Origin: Venturia oleaginea
Lineage: Eukaryota; Ascomycota; Dothideomycetes; Venturiales; Venturiaceae
Reading direction: 5' to 3'
Assembly (NCBI GenBank): GCA_013176395.1
Contig: JABMLP010000042.1
Location: forward strand, 32,475 to 96,474
DNA length: 64,000 nucleotides
Numbering within the stretch: the first letter of the stretch is position 1; each line of letters opens with the position of its first letter. Below, piece after piece: positions 52,800 through 64,000 of this stretch. The notes below the pieces were generated by a model. That model was not told the origin of the DNA. It did not search any database and worked only from the letters and a program-made list of their open reading frames with translations. Position numbers and translations under genes: made by a program.

Positions 52800-54060
52800 A
52801 TGGGCGTCGAAACCGACAATGCCCGCCCGATAGCGATCCTAGCCTCTTACCTCGCCCTCGCCGCTGCCCTCACAATCTCAATCGTAAATTCCATCGCCGC
52901 ACGGCACGCTCAAACCACAAAATCAAACTTCGAGAATGCGAAAAGAGCAAGTGAGAGGAAGGATATAATCACTTTATTTTCTCTCCTAGCAATAGGAAGT
53001 CTGGGCGTCACGTGGTTTTACATGTTTTCGTTCTTTGCACGGTCCTATTCCGATTGGGCTTTTATTCAGGCTGCGAGGAGGTTTGAGGGCATTTCAGGGG
53101 TAGGGAATATCGACTTGGGGAGTTGGTTGAGGGATAGTAAGTTATTCAAGGAAGCATGGGGGATTGCGATGGCGACGAAGGGGCGGTGGTGGTGGACGCA
53201 GCAGATTTTTTCGTGGACTACGTTTTGGAGTTTTTGGGTTGGTGTTGAAGGTATACATTCTGCTTTTCTTTCTTATCGTCCAAATTGTCACTCCTTCCCA
53301 CTTTGATCATCAATCATCAAGAAAAGTGTGCAGCGAGGGCATTAGAATCAATTGACGAACTGGTGAAAGTTTGAGCTCAAAGCTGATGTAATTCCTAATA
53401 GGATATCGCCAAAAAATTCCCTCGCCATACAAATTCATGCTGCTAGGACAGATCGTGGCAATAAGCTTTGCGACGAATCTATTCTTCCTTGCCATACTCG
53501 TCTCACCACCAACCTCGACGTCTTCCACAAGCGCCAGCGAGTGCGGATTCGACACCGCCTCGACAACCGACCCAAGAGACAAAGTCCCAAAACAAGACTC
53601 AAGTACCTCCGAACCTGCCATAAATGAAGTCTCGAAGAAACAAGACGGCGACAGCCTCACCTCCTTCTTCTGCCTCCAATTCCTAATCCTCCCCGGTCTC
53701 GGCAGCGCAGCCGTTCTTCCAACCTTACTGGGAACACCTCAGTTCATGCCAACGCTGCTTATCCCGCACCTCTTGCTTCTTGTACCACCGCTTCTCGCGT
53801 ACTTCGCCTCCGATTTCTCATTTGCAAGGGGAATCCTTGAGAGTATTGGGAGAGTCAAGGAGAAATTGTATACCACTATCATAATAGCCAGTGTGGTGTT
53901 GTTCGGGTGGAGTACTTATGCTGCTGTTGGTGAAAATGGGTGGACAGGGATAAGAAGTGCGTTGTATAGCCATCCTGCTGTTAGCTCTGTGGGTTGGGAT
54001 GTTATTTGTTGCTGGGCGAGTTGGGGGATCTGGAACGTGTTCGGCCCTGACTCGGAGTGA
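52800..54060 (+). CDS. Multi-span membrane protein of unknown function
   Basis: Two exons, 52800-53250 and 53402-54060 (intron 151 bp, GT-AG), give 369 residues. Hydrophobic segments: about 10-30 (PIAILASYLALAAALTISIV), 55-80 (IITLFSLLAIGSLGVTWFYM), 130-150 (WWTQQIFSWTTFWSFWVG), 160-185 (LLGQIVAISFATNLFFLAIL), 235-275 (FLILPGLGSAAVL ... LLIPHLLLLVPPLLAYF) and 300-315 (IIIASVVLFGW); about six or seven spans. A Ser/Thr/Asp-rich loop (about 190-225) separates the two halves. I do not recognise the family. It ends 180 bp from the convergent methyltransferase gene. Confidence 0.8.
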
Positions 54061-54238
54061 GGTGAAAGGATGAAGAATGAATAAGGCAACTCAAAGCACG
54101 CTTGTATCTGTTTTCTCTGTAGAGACCTCGTCTTTGGAAAGGTGAAGTTAATCAACCAGCCTTGTTAACGCGGCTGTTCGGCTAGCCAGACTATGGATAT
54201 AAAACTTGAAACCCCCATACATACACGATCCATCCAGT

Positions 54239-55547
54239 TCATCGCCTCGCCACAATAATCATCCCCCTAACAACCCCACTCCGTCCCCACCACCCAAACA
54301 TCCACTTCGCCGCCCCAAATTTCCCCAGTCCCCAACTAATCCCCTTCAATTCTTCCCCCCTCCTCTCCAAAAACTCAGCGAGCGGCGTAAAGCAATGTTC
54401 GGAGACATCCCTCATCTCCACATTTCCCAGCATGTACCCCGCTTCTCGAAGCATACGTCTATACTCCCTCTCCCTCATAAAGGTATTCATAGGACAGCCC
54501 ATCAGTTTGGCCAAGAGGGAGAGAATGATGCGTTGGAGCAGAGTCGCTTTGTCGGAGAGAACAAGATCAAATGTCATCACTGAGGCTGTGAGGTCGTTAT
54601 GTGCGTAGGTCAAGATTGGAAGACGGGAAGGGGAGAAGTGGTAAAGTGTGTCGAGTGCTAGGACCCAGTTTTTTGGTACCCCCTCCTTGTCTTTTTCCAC
54701 GAAGTCCGAGGTTTTCATTGCTGTTGTTCGTGCTAGTAGATTCGGATGATCCCAAGATCCCGGATTGGCAGCGTCGTCTTGAAATAATTCTGCACGTGAT
54801 AAGACTGTTTCGGAGTTGGGCAGTCGTGTCTTCGCATAGTGATATTGTGTTTCGTTCAATGTGATCCCGGTATAGTTCTCGATCAACGGTTTCTGTTTCT
54901 CGGGAGTCGCATTAAGAATTGGGTGACGATGTCCATATCCACGCTTTGTTCCGAGTGTCAGCAATTCGAGAGTTTGATCTCCGCAGCCGAATCCGAGATC
55001 GAGAAGGCGGATCTGGGAAAGTGGTGGGATATTTGCTGTTTTGAGGACTTCGTGTAGGAGATTTGAGCAGGCTGTTGGGAAATCTTTTGTATCCTGTGAA
55101 CGTGGTCAGGAATTTGATATTGCAAGGGGTGTTGCAGTATGGGATTGAAGATATCAGCAATTTTTGACGAAAGTTTGGGTGAAGGATTTCAAAAGCTGGT
55201 CGGGCTCGGCAAAGAACAAATGGCAAGACAACAAGAAGTAAGATACGAACATGCAAGTCACATACCTTCCAAAACCCCATATTAATCCACATACTCTTCA
55301 CCGGCATCTCCAAATTCAATCGTCCATGTTCAAGTCCATACAACGCGTCACTTTTCTTCTCACTCATATCCGAGAAGATGTATTTCCCGCCATATCTCGT
55401 TACCAAACTGGCAGCAAAAGCAATCGATAACGCTTTAAAAAGCTCGTAAGAACATGATGAAAAGTCCATTTCGAGATACAATATTGTGAAGAGAAACGAG
55501 AGAGCGATGAGGAAGAGTTTGATGAAGATTGTGGTTGGTGGTGGCAT
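54239..55547 (-). CDS. Membrane-anchored SAM-dependent methyltransferase
   Basis: Exons 55547-55266 and 55093-54239 (intron 172 bp) give 378 residues. An N-terminal hydrophobic segment (about 7-26, IFIKLFLIALSFLFTILYL) looks like a membrane anchor. A MWINMGFW block precedes the intron. SAM-binding motif I is LLDLGFGCGD (124-133). Further on, VLALDTLYHFSPSRLPIL is the usual post-motif IV region with a DTLYHF core. The class I fold suggests small-molecule or lipid C/O/N-methylation; the substrate is not determinable. It lies next to two flavoenzyme genes, which supports a shared pathway but does not prove it. Confidence 0.82.
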
Positions 55548-56005
55548 TTTGGGGTTTTTTGGCAGGGAGGGAGAGAGAGAGAAAGGAGACTTGGAACACA
55601 CACACACAAAAAAAACAAATGATGGACGAGTCAGAGCATGTCGGAATTTTTGAGGTTGAGAAAGAGGAGTTGTTGATGAAGGCAGCAGGAAAGTCGCGGT
55701 CCAGGTTCGTCGTTCAACGCGCTAGCTGGATTGAGCATTGGCCGGTCTAAAATGTTCATACTTCGATAAGAATGCGCACGATTTCCTGAGTTAGTGCTAT
55801 GAGACAATAACCAAGCCAAGGCAAGATATTTCAGACTGTTCAAGGATCAGGGAGCAAGGAAATAGGTATTCAGGCTTCTTGCGACATTTAAAATCGAATG
55901 CCAATGAATTGAATAGGTATCTACGCTCTGCTTCAGACATGAGCTCGTCCCATAATTACAACAGAATCATAAGTCAAACTCTCGCCCTCACATGGCAGGA
56001 CAGCT
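55548..56005. promoter_or_regulatory. Intergenic region upstream of the methyltransferase gene
   Basis: No gene supported. Contains a GA-rich run and a short CA microsatellite (ACACACACAC, about 55598-55607) near the methyltransferase leader. Confidence 0.4.
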
Positions 56006-57431
56006 TTAACATTGCTCGATTCTCCATGGCACTTCCACGCCAAAGGTATCGGCAATTCTCATGGCCGAGACTTCGCATCCTTCCAGTAAAACAAGTCCAT
56101 CCCAGCACCAGCCGCCTGCGAGCCAAATCTCATCATCTCCATTTCTCCAGCCTTTCTCTCTCGAACTCTGATCAAAGATCGCGTTAACGATGTCTCTGCT
56201 CTCGGGCGTTCTTAGGACTCTCGTGAAGGGGACAGCCTGAATAACCTCTGCTGACGGCACAGATGCGAGCGGACAAGTCGTGACCGTGACTCCCGATGGT
56301 TGTAGATGTGCTGATTCTGTTCGTGTCGTTCCATCTATGGATGTTCTTAATTCTATGAGTTGTGGTTGTCCAATTAAACTGTGCGGACTGGCCATGCCGA
56401 TCTTTGCTGGGGTTTGCGATGAGCTCAGGTCCATCTTCGCACTGGCCTGATGAACCACGCTCTCCACTTGTATCGTTGGGATGCGGGACATCAGTTCCTT
56501 CAAGGGTGAGAATACCTTTCCGACCACATTTGGTGGCACAGCAAGAACAACTCGATCGAACGTGTCTACCGCCATAGTCGAGTATCCATTACTTTGCGAT
56601 GTAACATTGATTCCCAATTCCGTCGGCTCGACACTCAGAACTGAGGTGGATAACCGCGTATCAAGACCCCGAGACAGCTTTTCTTGTACCGCATGCACGC
56701 CATTGGAAACCGTGAAATGATGAGCTCCGTGGGTTTTCTTCTTGTAATCCACCAGGTCGACAGCCGGAAACTGCAGTAGTGAGTCGTGCGGACACGTCGT
56801 GACTGAGGACATTAGCGGGACGAGAAGTTGGTCCACAAAGTGCCGCGGCAGTCGAATTCGTTGGAGATAGTCAGCATACGACTCTGATCTTTCCGTCTTC
56901 GCATTCAATATAGGAGGAACGAAAAAGCAGCATAACGTGTACCACACGTAGCAGACAAGTAAGTAGCAAACGCGAGACACGTGTTCAACGAATGCAGTTC
57001 CTTTCGGCCGTAACGGGGGGAAGTGGTGGAGATTCGATGCATGAATGAAATATGGTTCCTTTCTCGATTTCGAAGAGGCGCCCGAGAAAGTGAAGAGAAA
57101 TGGCTGCTCATGATACTCCACTCCCAGATAGTCGTACATGGCTTTCAGATGGTTGTAGAAACCACCAGCAAAAGCGCGCATTGGAAGATCGATTCTGTCA
57201 ACATTTCGACCAGACGAGTCGGTGATGGAAAGCGAAGAGCTGTCGAGTGAGAGTTGATCGCCCTATGATCTGTCAGAACTGAGTCGTGCCGTCGATCAAT
57301 AGTCATGTAACCTGTTCGTAGACGGTGACCTGATAGTGTTGCTTTGCATCCCTGTGAAGAAGATAGGCAGTAACCAGGCCAGCCATGCCGGAACCCACGA
57401 CAGCAACCCTGATCTTGGCTCGCGGCTCCAT
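56006..57431 (-). CDS. FAD-dependent amine oxidase/NAD(P)-binding flavoprotein
   Basis: Exons 57431-57312 (40 codons) and 57262-56006 (intron 49 bp) give 458 residues. The first exon is the Rossmann dinucleotide-binding fold, VVGSGMAG at 11-18, ending near the acidic residue that binds the ribose (VTVYEQ). Later features fit flavin amine oxidoreductases: DLPMRAFAGGFYNHLKAMYDYLG, FDRVVLAVPP (the second FAD-binding strand), and a C-terminal WLAGGWCWDGLVLLEGCEVSAMRIA, the usual GG...EGA-like FAD-closing motif. Members include polyamine oxidases, desaturases and a group linked to fatty-acid modification; the substrate is unknown. It starts 449 bp from the divergent monooxygenase gene. Confidence 0.85.
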
Positions 57432-57879
57432 TTCGGTGGTTCCGGTTGTTGAGATGAAGTTGCCAGATTATTTGAGGAGGTGAAAAGGTTGAGCGGAAGG
57501 AAGGGCGCACATGGTGTCGTAATTTGACCAATTGCTTGTTAAAAGGTTCAAGATGAAGAGAGGAATCTAATGATGACAAATCGGTATGGCAAAGCAGGAT
57601 GTAGATGGCATGAATGCGAAATACGTCGAGGCAAGGATGATTGACCATGCACCAATGGAGGTGGGCACGAAACTCCAATCAATGACGGTGCCAAGGGGAT
57701 CCTGTGTCTCGCGATACCACGGTATTCTATGCTCTTGGATTGATTTAACTGCCATGGTAAAATTTCCATCTCTCTTTCTCGTAGTAGCTCTGTTGTTGTT
57801 GTTGTTGTAGTCGTCAAGAGTCAGGAGAAATCTAATGGTCAGATCGGCCACCATACTAAGTCCTCCTTCAACCAGCGCT
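57432..57879. promoter_or_regulatory. Divergent promoter between amine oxidase and monooxygenase
   Basis: A 448-bp gap between two outward-facing ATGs. A TTG/AAC-type triplet run (TTGTTGTTGTTGTTG, about 57791-57808) lies within it. Small ORFs here are not convincing. Co-regulation of the flanking flavoenzymes is plausible from geometry only. Confidence 0.5.
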
Positions 57880-59847
57880 ATGGATGTAATCAGAGTCGCC
57901 GTCATTGGTGCTGGGTACAAAGCCACCCTTACTTCAATACCTGTGGAACCATACTGATAGCAACATGAAGGCCGGGGGGGTTGACTACACTAAAGACGCT
58001 GCTGGAGTCTTCCACCAAGGAGCACCCGATCGAGGCCTGCCTCTTTGAAGCGTGAGTTTTGTCGACCATAGGCATTGGACTGAGCTAATGCGACGCAGAG
58101 AGGATGAGATTGGCGGCACATTCAGATATCGCGCCTACGACAACGCCGAACTCGTTTCCTCCAAGCAGTTGACTGCCTTCTCGGACCATCGATTCCCGCT
58201 CGAACAACACGATCACGTCTCCCTGCCCCAATATGTTGCCTATCTGCAATCCTACATCGACCGATTCGACCTCGGACAACACATCAAACTGGGACATCGA
58301 GTGGTGAAGGTCTCGCCCTTTGTCCAGGATGGAGAGACAAGGTCACAATGGAAGCATTGGGTGAAATACTCAGACAAGAATGGCAACGAGGATACATTTG
58401 ACTGCTCGCATATCGCTATGTGTACGGGGCTCCACGTAGAGCCAGCCATCCCCTCAATACCAGGAATCGAGAACATCAATGGCGAGGTCTTCCACTCGTC
58501 GCAATATAAGCACAGGTCACAATTGGCAGGCCGGGATGTCCTAATTATGGGCTGTGGAGAGACTGCAATGGGTACAGTCAACTCTGCTCCCCACCCCATT
58601 CTGAGTTGAAGCTGATGAGTGACACAGACATTGCCTATGAATCCATGAAAGCCAACGCCGCCTCCTGCACAATGTGCTTCCGAACCGGTTTCCTCTCCTT
58701 CCCAAAAGCCCTCTCCCGCTTTCAAGTCTTCGGCAAAACATTCAAAGGTGGCCTCCCCATCGACGGCCTCATCACGAATCTGTTCGAAACTGCGTACGTC
58801 CACCGCTCCATTGCTGCTAGTCGCATGCGATGGTTCGTCTCAGACTTTGTAATCAAACGCGTGCTGTGGTTCTTGACTGGCACACAAGCAGGAATGAACC
58901 AGCATGTTGGTGCTTTGCCAAAGGAGAAATTGGGGAGGGCATATGTATTCTTGAATAAGAGCAGCAAGGCTATGCCTTACCTCAATCGGCCTTATAAAGA
59001 GTCGAACGCGTTCTTGGATGCAATCGGGAATAGGTACATTGACCTTCCCGAGGACGCGAAATCAGAGAAATGGGTGGATACGTGCACCTTTCCCACTTCA
59101 ATCGACAAATCTGGACGCGTCTACTTCCAACCGAGACCTGAGAGGAAGGATTGGGTGAGGATAAAGGACAAAACCGTGCGACCCAACACCGTGATCTATT
59201 GCACGGGGTACGTCTATCGTTTCGCTTCATATCCTACTGCTAACAAATGACACAGCTACAAACAAACCTTCTCCTGTCTCGATCCTTCTTACCCCACGGC
59301 AGACCAAACAAACATCCGCAACATAGTCTCCACCTCCAATCCCTCAATAGCGTACATTGGATTCGTCCGCCCAGGTGTCGGAGCCATACCACCAATTGCA
59401 GAACAACAAGCCATGTGGTGGACTGCTCTCGTTACCGGCAAGATGCAGATGCCGATGGATCCTCCACATTATCATCTTCTTGCAGGCAAAGGAGCCAGGA
59501 TAAAGTATGGCGTCGATCATTCGGCATATATGAGCACTCTAGCAAGGGACTTCGGAGGTGCTCCTGGCATCATGGAGCTATGGCAGAAGCATGGATGGAG
59601 GGTATTGCTTACATACTGCTTCGGAGCCAGCTTTGTCACTTTTTACCGACTCGTGGGACCGTTCGAGTCAGCGGACGCTCCAAGTATAACTACGGGCGAG
59701 CTGGCAGAGACTATCCTGAGACGAGGGAAGTTGGGGAATCTGTTCTTTGGTGTTATTCCTATGATGTTTTATGGCTTCTTGAATCTCCTTGCGTGGATTG
59801 CGGATGGTTGTGGGCTGATGCCCATGGAGAAGGATGTGGGTATGTAA
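57880..59847 (+). CDS. Flavin-containing monooxygenase (FMO/N-hydroxylating type)
   Basis: Five exons: 57880-57914, 57971-58051, 58099-58571, 58628-59207 and 59256-59847, with introns of 47-56 bp, all GT-AG. Product 586 residues. The FAD motif GAGPGG (10-15) is assembled across the first intron. VFHSSQYKH fits the FxGxxxHxxxY/F FMO fingerprint only loosely. The NADPH motif MGCGETAMD (about 189-197) spans the third intron, and the C-terminal CTGY segment of FMOs spans the fourth. Near the end FFGVIPMMFYGFLNLLAWI is hydrophobic, so membrane association is possible. It would use NADPH and O2 to oxidise a soft nucleophile or carbonyl; the substrate is unknown. No lesion seen. Confidence 0.88.
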
Positions 59848-60678
59848 GCAGGTAATGCATGTTTGTTTGAAAATTCATTCCTTTTTCCCGATTTGGTTGG
59901 TGTTCTTCACTGGTATTGCGAACGATATTGAGATTCACAATGAATTCCTGGTGTTTGCTCACCCCAACAGCTTATTTTAACAGCTCATCCTAACAGCTCA
60001 TTCTCACAATTTACCCTACAGATCATTCTAAGCACCCTTTTCACCACCCGTTCCAACAACATGGAGCTGTTGGGGTCAGGTGTTGAAATAAAACTGATTT
60101 CGTAGAAGAGTTGGTATTGCGGGCTCTTGGGCTGAGGTGAAGGGGTAAGTAGATGACATGGAGTATGTTAAAGCACTGGAGTTGGGTTAGGAGTTGGAAT
60201 GCGAAAGTGTTTCAACAAAGCTGGGTTTGGGGATTTGAATTGAGCTGGTAGATTGAAGAGTTGTCTATGGCATTAGCGGGATAGACTCATTGAGTTAAGT
60301 ATTAGAATTTCAGTTGAACTGAATCCGCCCCATCTTTTCCAGTTAGTCGACGGTAGATTCTTGGACGAGATCTGAAAGCCTGGTCAATAAAATCTTTAGT
60401 TTGATCAGCAATCGTCTATTAAATAGCAGTTACGAACAGTAGACACCTATGCCTAAATAGAGTTTCTGGTTCTTCATGGTGGCCAAGTGTAGTTTCCTTT
60501 GTCGCTCTCTACCAATTTAATTCATAACGAACATAATAAGCAACGAAGTTGAACTAATTCAACGTGTTCTTAGTAATACCTATAGAGAACCGGAGATAGG
60601 GCAAGTATTAAGTCTATTAGATTTTGTTTTACCTAGGAACAATAGTATTGTCGCGATTTACGGACTTAAATAGGAATT
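59848..60678. other. Non-coding, AT-rich spacer
   Basis: No gene supported. An 11-bp inverted pair CCCCAACAGCT (about 59962) / AGCTGTTGGGG (about 60066) brackets several AACAGCTCAT phrases, reminiscent of a small decayed inverted-repeat element. Confidence 0.45.
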
Positions 60679-62130
60679 ACGTACTTCACAAGCGAGTGGG
60701 CCATCCAAGCGAGTGGGCCACCTCACAAACGTATACCGCCTTCGTAACAACGTCGCGTAATGCCTCAACAACACGAAAAGCAGAAGATCTATAAAGAAGG
60801 AGATATATTCCTTGCTATCTCAGATATCAATTCAAAGCAAATCCAAAGCGAAAGACGCCCTGCAGTAATATATAGCGTACCTCGAACAACAGTACAACGC
60901 CGACGCGCCGGACAGCGCCCTCGACGCGAATGCGAGCCGAACTCGAAGCGATTGACAAAGCTAGAAGAAGAGGTGGTTATAAAGCGTATCTTTAACGAAA
61001 GCTTACGCGGCCTACCGCCGTCGAAGGCCTACGTACAAGATATGGCTAATAAACTACTAAGAGAGCGGGGTGGGAAACATGTTGGCAAGAACTGGGTTAA
61101 CAACTTGGTAAGCGTACGCCAGAGCTTACCACCCAATGGAGCCGTCCATACAATCGCCAGCGAGCTGCCTGCGAAGACCCGGCGGTTATTATACCCTGGT
61201 TCACACTTGTTCAGAGGATAAAGGCAGAGTGCGGTATCATAGACGAGGATACCTACAATTTTGATGAATCTGGCTTCTTAATAGGCAAGATATCGTCTCA
61301 GCTAGTCGTTACAGGCTCAGAGAAACCTGGCAAGCAGAAAAAACTACAGCCAGGCGATCGTGAGTGGGTTACCCTGATAACAGGCGTCCGTTCAACAGGG
61401 AAGGCGATCCCACCCTTCCTTATCTTTGCGGGCAAGGTCCTCATCTCTACTTGGTTCGAAGGCATCCCTCGCGACTGGATTATTGAAGTTAGCCCCAATG
61501 GCTGGACGAACAATAACCTAGCGCTTGCCTGGCTTGAACACTTCGACACGTATACGAAACCAATTGGAGTATACAGACTACTTATTATCGACGGCCATGA
61601 GAGCCATTGCTCGGTCGATTTTCCAGGATCTATGTAGAGAGAGGAAGATTATTACTCTCTGTATGCCTCCACACTCGTCGCACCTGTTACAGCCTCTTGA
61701 CGTTGCCTGCTTCTCGCCATTGAAACGTAGGTACAGCGATGAGATCTCGGCCTTGGCACGCAACCATACCTACCATATATCAAAAGAAGACTTCCTACCA
61801 GCATTCAAAGCAGCCTACGACAAGGCATCTTCAAGGGAGAATATCTGCGCAGGGTTTAGAGCAGCTGGGCTAGTCCCACACAACCCAGATGCAGTGTTAT
61901 CGAAGCTTGATGTGAGGCTACGTACGCCGACTCCACCACGATCAGGTACCGTCGCATGGGAGGCAAATACACCGCGCAACGCCCACGAAATTGAGGCGCA
62001 GGCAACGCTTATTCGAAAGAGGATGCAAAAGCGCCCAGGATCCTCTGCAAGTTCTATTGATGAGCAGGTCAGGCAGTTGAGTAAAGGCGCGCAGCAGATA
62101 GCACATGAAATGGTGTCACGGCAGCGATAA
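60679..62130 (+). pseudogene. Fot1/pogo transposon P3, frameshifted transposase
   Basis: Opens with a terminal-repeat-like ACGTACTTCACAAGCGAGTG and a second GCGAGTGGGCC box, related to P2. The transposase starts with ATG at 60760 (MPQQHEKQKIYKEG), HTH and CENP-B-like regions to GKHVGKNWV. A frameshift near 61110 leads to a frame with EDPAVIIPWF, first Asp NFDESGFLIG, GDREWVTLITGV, PPFLIFAGKVLISTWFEG, SPNGWTNNNLALAWL and second Asp IDGHESH. A second frameshift near 61620 (an extra C) leads to LCMPPHSSHLLQPLDV (third Asp), SPLKRRYSDE and the C-terminal region, ending at 62130. All three catalytic Asp codons survive. The zinc knuckle seen in P1 and P2 and the 3' terminal repeat are absent; the G6 LTR begins a few bases downstream. 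Confidence 0.85.
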
Positions 62131-62165
62131 GATGTATAGAATGAACTAGGGTTCTAAGAACTGAG

Positions 62166-62304
62166 TGTGACCATAGAATTTACGGTAGAGAGAGAGTTAC
62201 TACGAGGGCGCGAAGATATTGCGCCTTAGCCACAATGTGGCTAAGCCGATACGCCCGAGCAATGAAGTAACGTGACGGCAAAGGAGCCATGCCGTGCCGT
62301 CACA
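62166..62304 (-). repeat. Probable 3' LTR of gypsy element G6
   Basis: Inferred 139-bp LTR. On the minus strand it starts TGTGACGGCACGG and could end GGTCACA, giving TGTGAC/GTCACA ends. The start lies directly beside the purine tract. No second copy lies in the window, so the outer boundary is tentative. Confidence 0.5.
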
Positions 62305-62307
62305 TTA

Positions 62308-62341
62308 CCCCCCCCCCCCCCCCCAAAAAAAAAAAAAAAAA
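62308..62341. repeat. C17-A17 homopolymer pair at the G6 polypurine tract
   Basis: Seventeen C followed by seventeen A on the plus strand (T17 G17 on the G6 sense strand), immediately internal to the 3' LTR. The G run is in the polypurine primer position. Confidence 0.9.
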
Positions 62342-62507
62342 GAAAGCCCAGTTATCCCGAGAGGAATCAACTTGGCTGGCCACATTGCTAGCAAAACATA
62401 TACCAAACGCCCCTTCAATCTGAATCCCTACTGCCATTGATTTGAGAATACAAAACACCCATAGTTGGAAGGAGAGAAAGGACTCAAAGGAGCAAAAGGT
62501 CCATAGC

Positions 62508-64000
62508 CTAGCGCCTATTCATCCTTGTGCGCATTCTCGTCATTCTCCCCTTGGAGACCGCCGCATTATCGTCCTCATGCGGTGGATCCTCAGTCTCTTG
62601 GTCATAGGCGTCCTGCCATTCTGTCAACCTCAATGGCGGACCATCTCGCTCGGGGTGATCCTGGTGGTAGAGCCTGAGCAGCTTTGGTGAGTTCTTAAAG
62701 CTCTCAGAATCATACCATGTATTATCTGGGTCCCAACCTTTCCATGATACCATGTATTGTAGCTTTTGTCGGTGAATACGGCTTCCAAGGATGGCCTCAA
62801 CCTCCCACTCGACATGGCTGTGCACTTCGCAGGCATCATTTGGATCGTTGGTATTGATTTGACCCGGGAGCCCCTCTGTAGCCGCTTTCCTCAATCGATC
62901 AGAGTGAAAAACATTGTGTATCTTGTACGATTGTGGTAACTGAACCTCCCAACTATGTCCTTTTTTTCCAATGATAGGAAATGGACCTACCACAGAGTTA
63001 TCCAACTTGTCAGACGGTCGATCAGTGCTCCAGGCTCTCTTGGTGACGTACACCATATCGCCCATGCTTGTGGTGTCGTCAAAGCCGAAGTCTTCAGGCC
63101 TGCGCTTCTTGTTTGCCTGCAAAGATTGCCGCTGTTGGCCTTGAAGAGTTGAGTCTTTGCGAAGTTCCATGCCTAGTACATACGAGTGGCGTAACGTTGT
63201 GCTTCTCCGCGATTGAGCTTCTCAAGCGACGATTGTCCTTTCATTGGCTTGCGAGCCTCCCAATCGTAATGCATTCTAGGCACAAAACACATTTCAACCT
63301 CCGATGGCGATAAGCCCGTAGACTCATGAGGTGCGACGCTGCAGCGAAGTCCATGCAGTAACAGCTCAGACCAATTTCTTGGTAATGATTGACAAAGATC
63401 CTTAGTTTCTGTTGCAATGCCTGGTTGACGATCTCAGTCTGGCCATCAGTTGAGCATGTTAGGTAATCTTACGCAATTGGATGCCCAGAATAAGGCTCAA
63501 TTCGTCCCAGAACTGCGACACAAATCTCGGATCCCGATCACTGACAATAGTATCAGGCAGCCCATAGATGCGGTAGATGTGTTTGTAGTACAGCCATGCA
63601 GCATCTTTGGCCTTCACTTCCTTGTGACATGGTAGGGAGAAAGGGCGCTTTCCTAGACGATCCACTACTACCATAACATTGTCATATCCGTGCTTGTTTT
63701 TGTTGAGGGACATGAAGTCCATTGAAACGTGCTGCCAGGGCCTCTCAGGTATTGGCAATGGTTTCAGCAATCCCGGAGTCTTGTCCCTAGGAACTGATGA
63801 CCTCCTGCAATCCTGGCATGCCGCAATATATTGATCAATGTCTGCATTCATCCGCGGCCAGTAAAACTGCCGTGCGACACTCTTTCGAGTTTTGTTGCGG
63901 CCAGGGTGGGCAGAGGGTAATGTTGTATGTACGTCATCAAGTAGTTTTCGGCGGAGTTGATCATTCTCTGGAATAAAAAGGCGACCCTGGTGTAATAGGA
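62508..64000 (-). pseudogene. Gypsy element G6 pol: integrase and chromodomain, decayed
   Basis: From the right edge leftward: integrase zinc region end (DQYIAACQDCRRSSV), core VSMDFMSLNKNKHGYD, DRDPRFVSQFWDEL, then a frameshift near 63455 before STDGQTEIVNQ. A stretch with stops and shifts (63171-63458) still shows integrase-like words. A final frame (63170-62508) has VYVTKRAWSTDRPSDKLD, HNVFHSDRLRKA and a chromodomain (EWEVEAILGSRIHRQ ... YMVSWKGWDPDNTWYD), ending at 62508. RT, protease and gag lie off the window. A different lineage from G3-G5 judging by motif wording. Confidence 0.88.

Noticed and set aside
58252..58803. 183-codon minus-strand ORF opposite the monooxygenase
   Set aside because: Spans an intron and both exons of a well-supported gene on the other strand; a shadow.
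1..64000. CRISPR arrays, bacterial operons, tRNA or rRNA genes
   Set aside because: Introns, chromoviruses and eukaryotic housekeeping genes show a fungal nuclear origin. The tandem repeats lack spacer structure, and no tRNA cloverleaf or rRNA stretch was recognised (the tRNA-Met matches are primer sites).

Overview
The window is a transposon-crowded stretch of a filamentous ascomycete (Pezizomycotina-type) genome. Host genes have short GT-AG introns of about 47-172 bp, and the mobile elements belong to families typical of these fungi: Ty3/gypsy chromoviruses, Ty1/copia and Fot1/pogo DDE transposons. No species call is possible from sequence alone.

Layout. Bases 1-36,000 are almost entirely nested mobile DNA. 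G1 (1-3300, minus) is a decayed gypsy element running off the left edge. It is followed by a 59/60-bp dimeric minisatellite (3701-4494), inverted LTR debris (4828-4955), the 3' end of a plus-strand gypsy element G2 (5075-6090), a nearly complete minus gypsy G3 (6091-11473) and a LINE fragment (11475-11995). Next is gypsy G4 (11996-22388, minus), into whose pol a copia element C1 (12636-17445, plus) has jumped. A truncated tyrosine recombinase (22389-23210) follows. A Fot1/pogo transposon P1 is then found in two complementary halves (23932-24720 and 34661-35707), split by about 9.9 kb. The split contains the almost intact gypsy G5 (25214-32246, minus, 470-bp LTRs, CTCCG target duplication), a repeat block and a small internally deleted pogo derivative P2 (33414-34541).

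Bases 36,781-59,850 form a host-gene island: ribosomal protein S29 (uS14), a short F-box-like ORF, RanGAP1/Rna1, cytosine deaminase (four exons reconstructed here), a Ydj1/Mas5-type DnaJ with a CaaX box, a secreted cysteine-rich protein gene broken by copia C2 (44539-49883, AGTAT duplication), further cysteine-rich remnants, a multi-span membrane protein, a membrane-anchored SAM methyltransferase, an FAD amine oxidase and a divergently transcribed flavin monooxygenase. The last three enzymes could form a small co-regulated oxidation/methylation cluster. From 60,679 the window returns to transposons: decayed pogo P3 and minus gypsy G6, which runs off the right edge.

The most notable items are: an intact plus-strand ORF antisense to G5, between pol and the 3' LTR, whose cysteines fit a Zn2Cys6 pattern and precede a coiled coil; a copia element with identical LTRs and one long ORF that has lost the reverse-transcriptase catalytic core, implying mobilisation in trans; and the split pogo element, which orders several insertion events.
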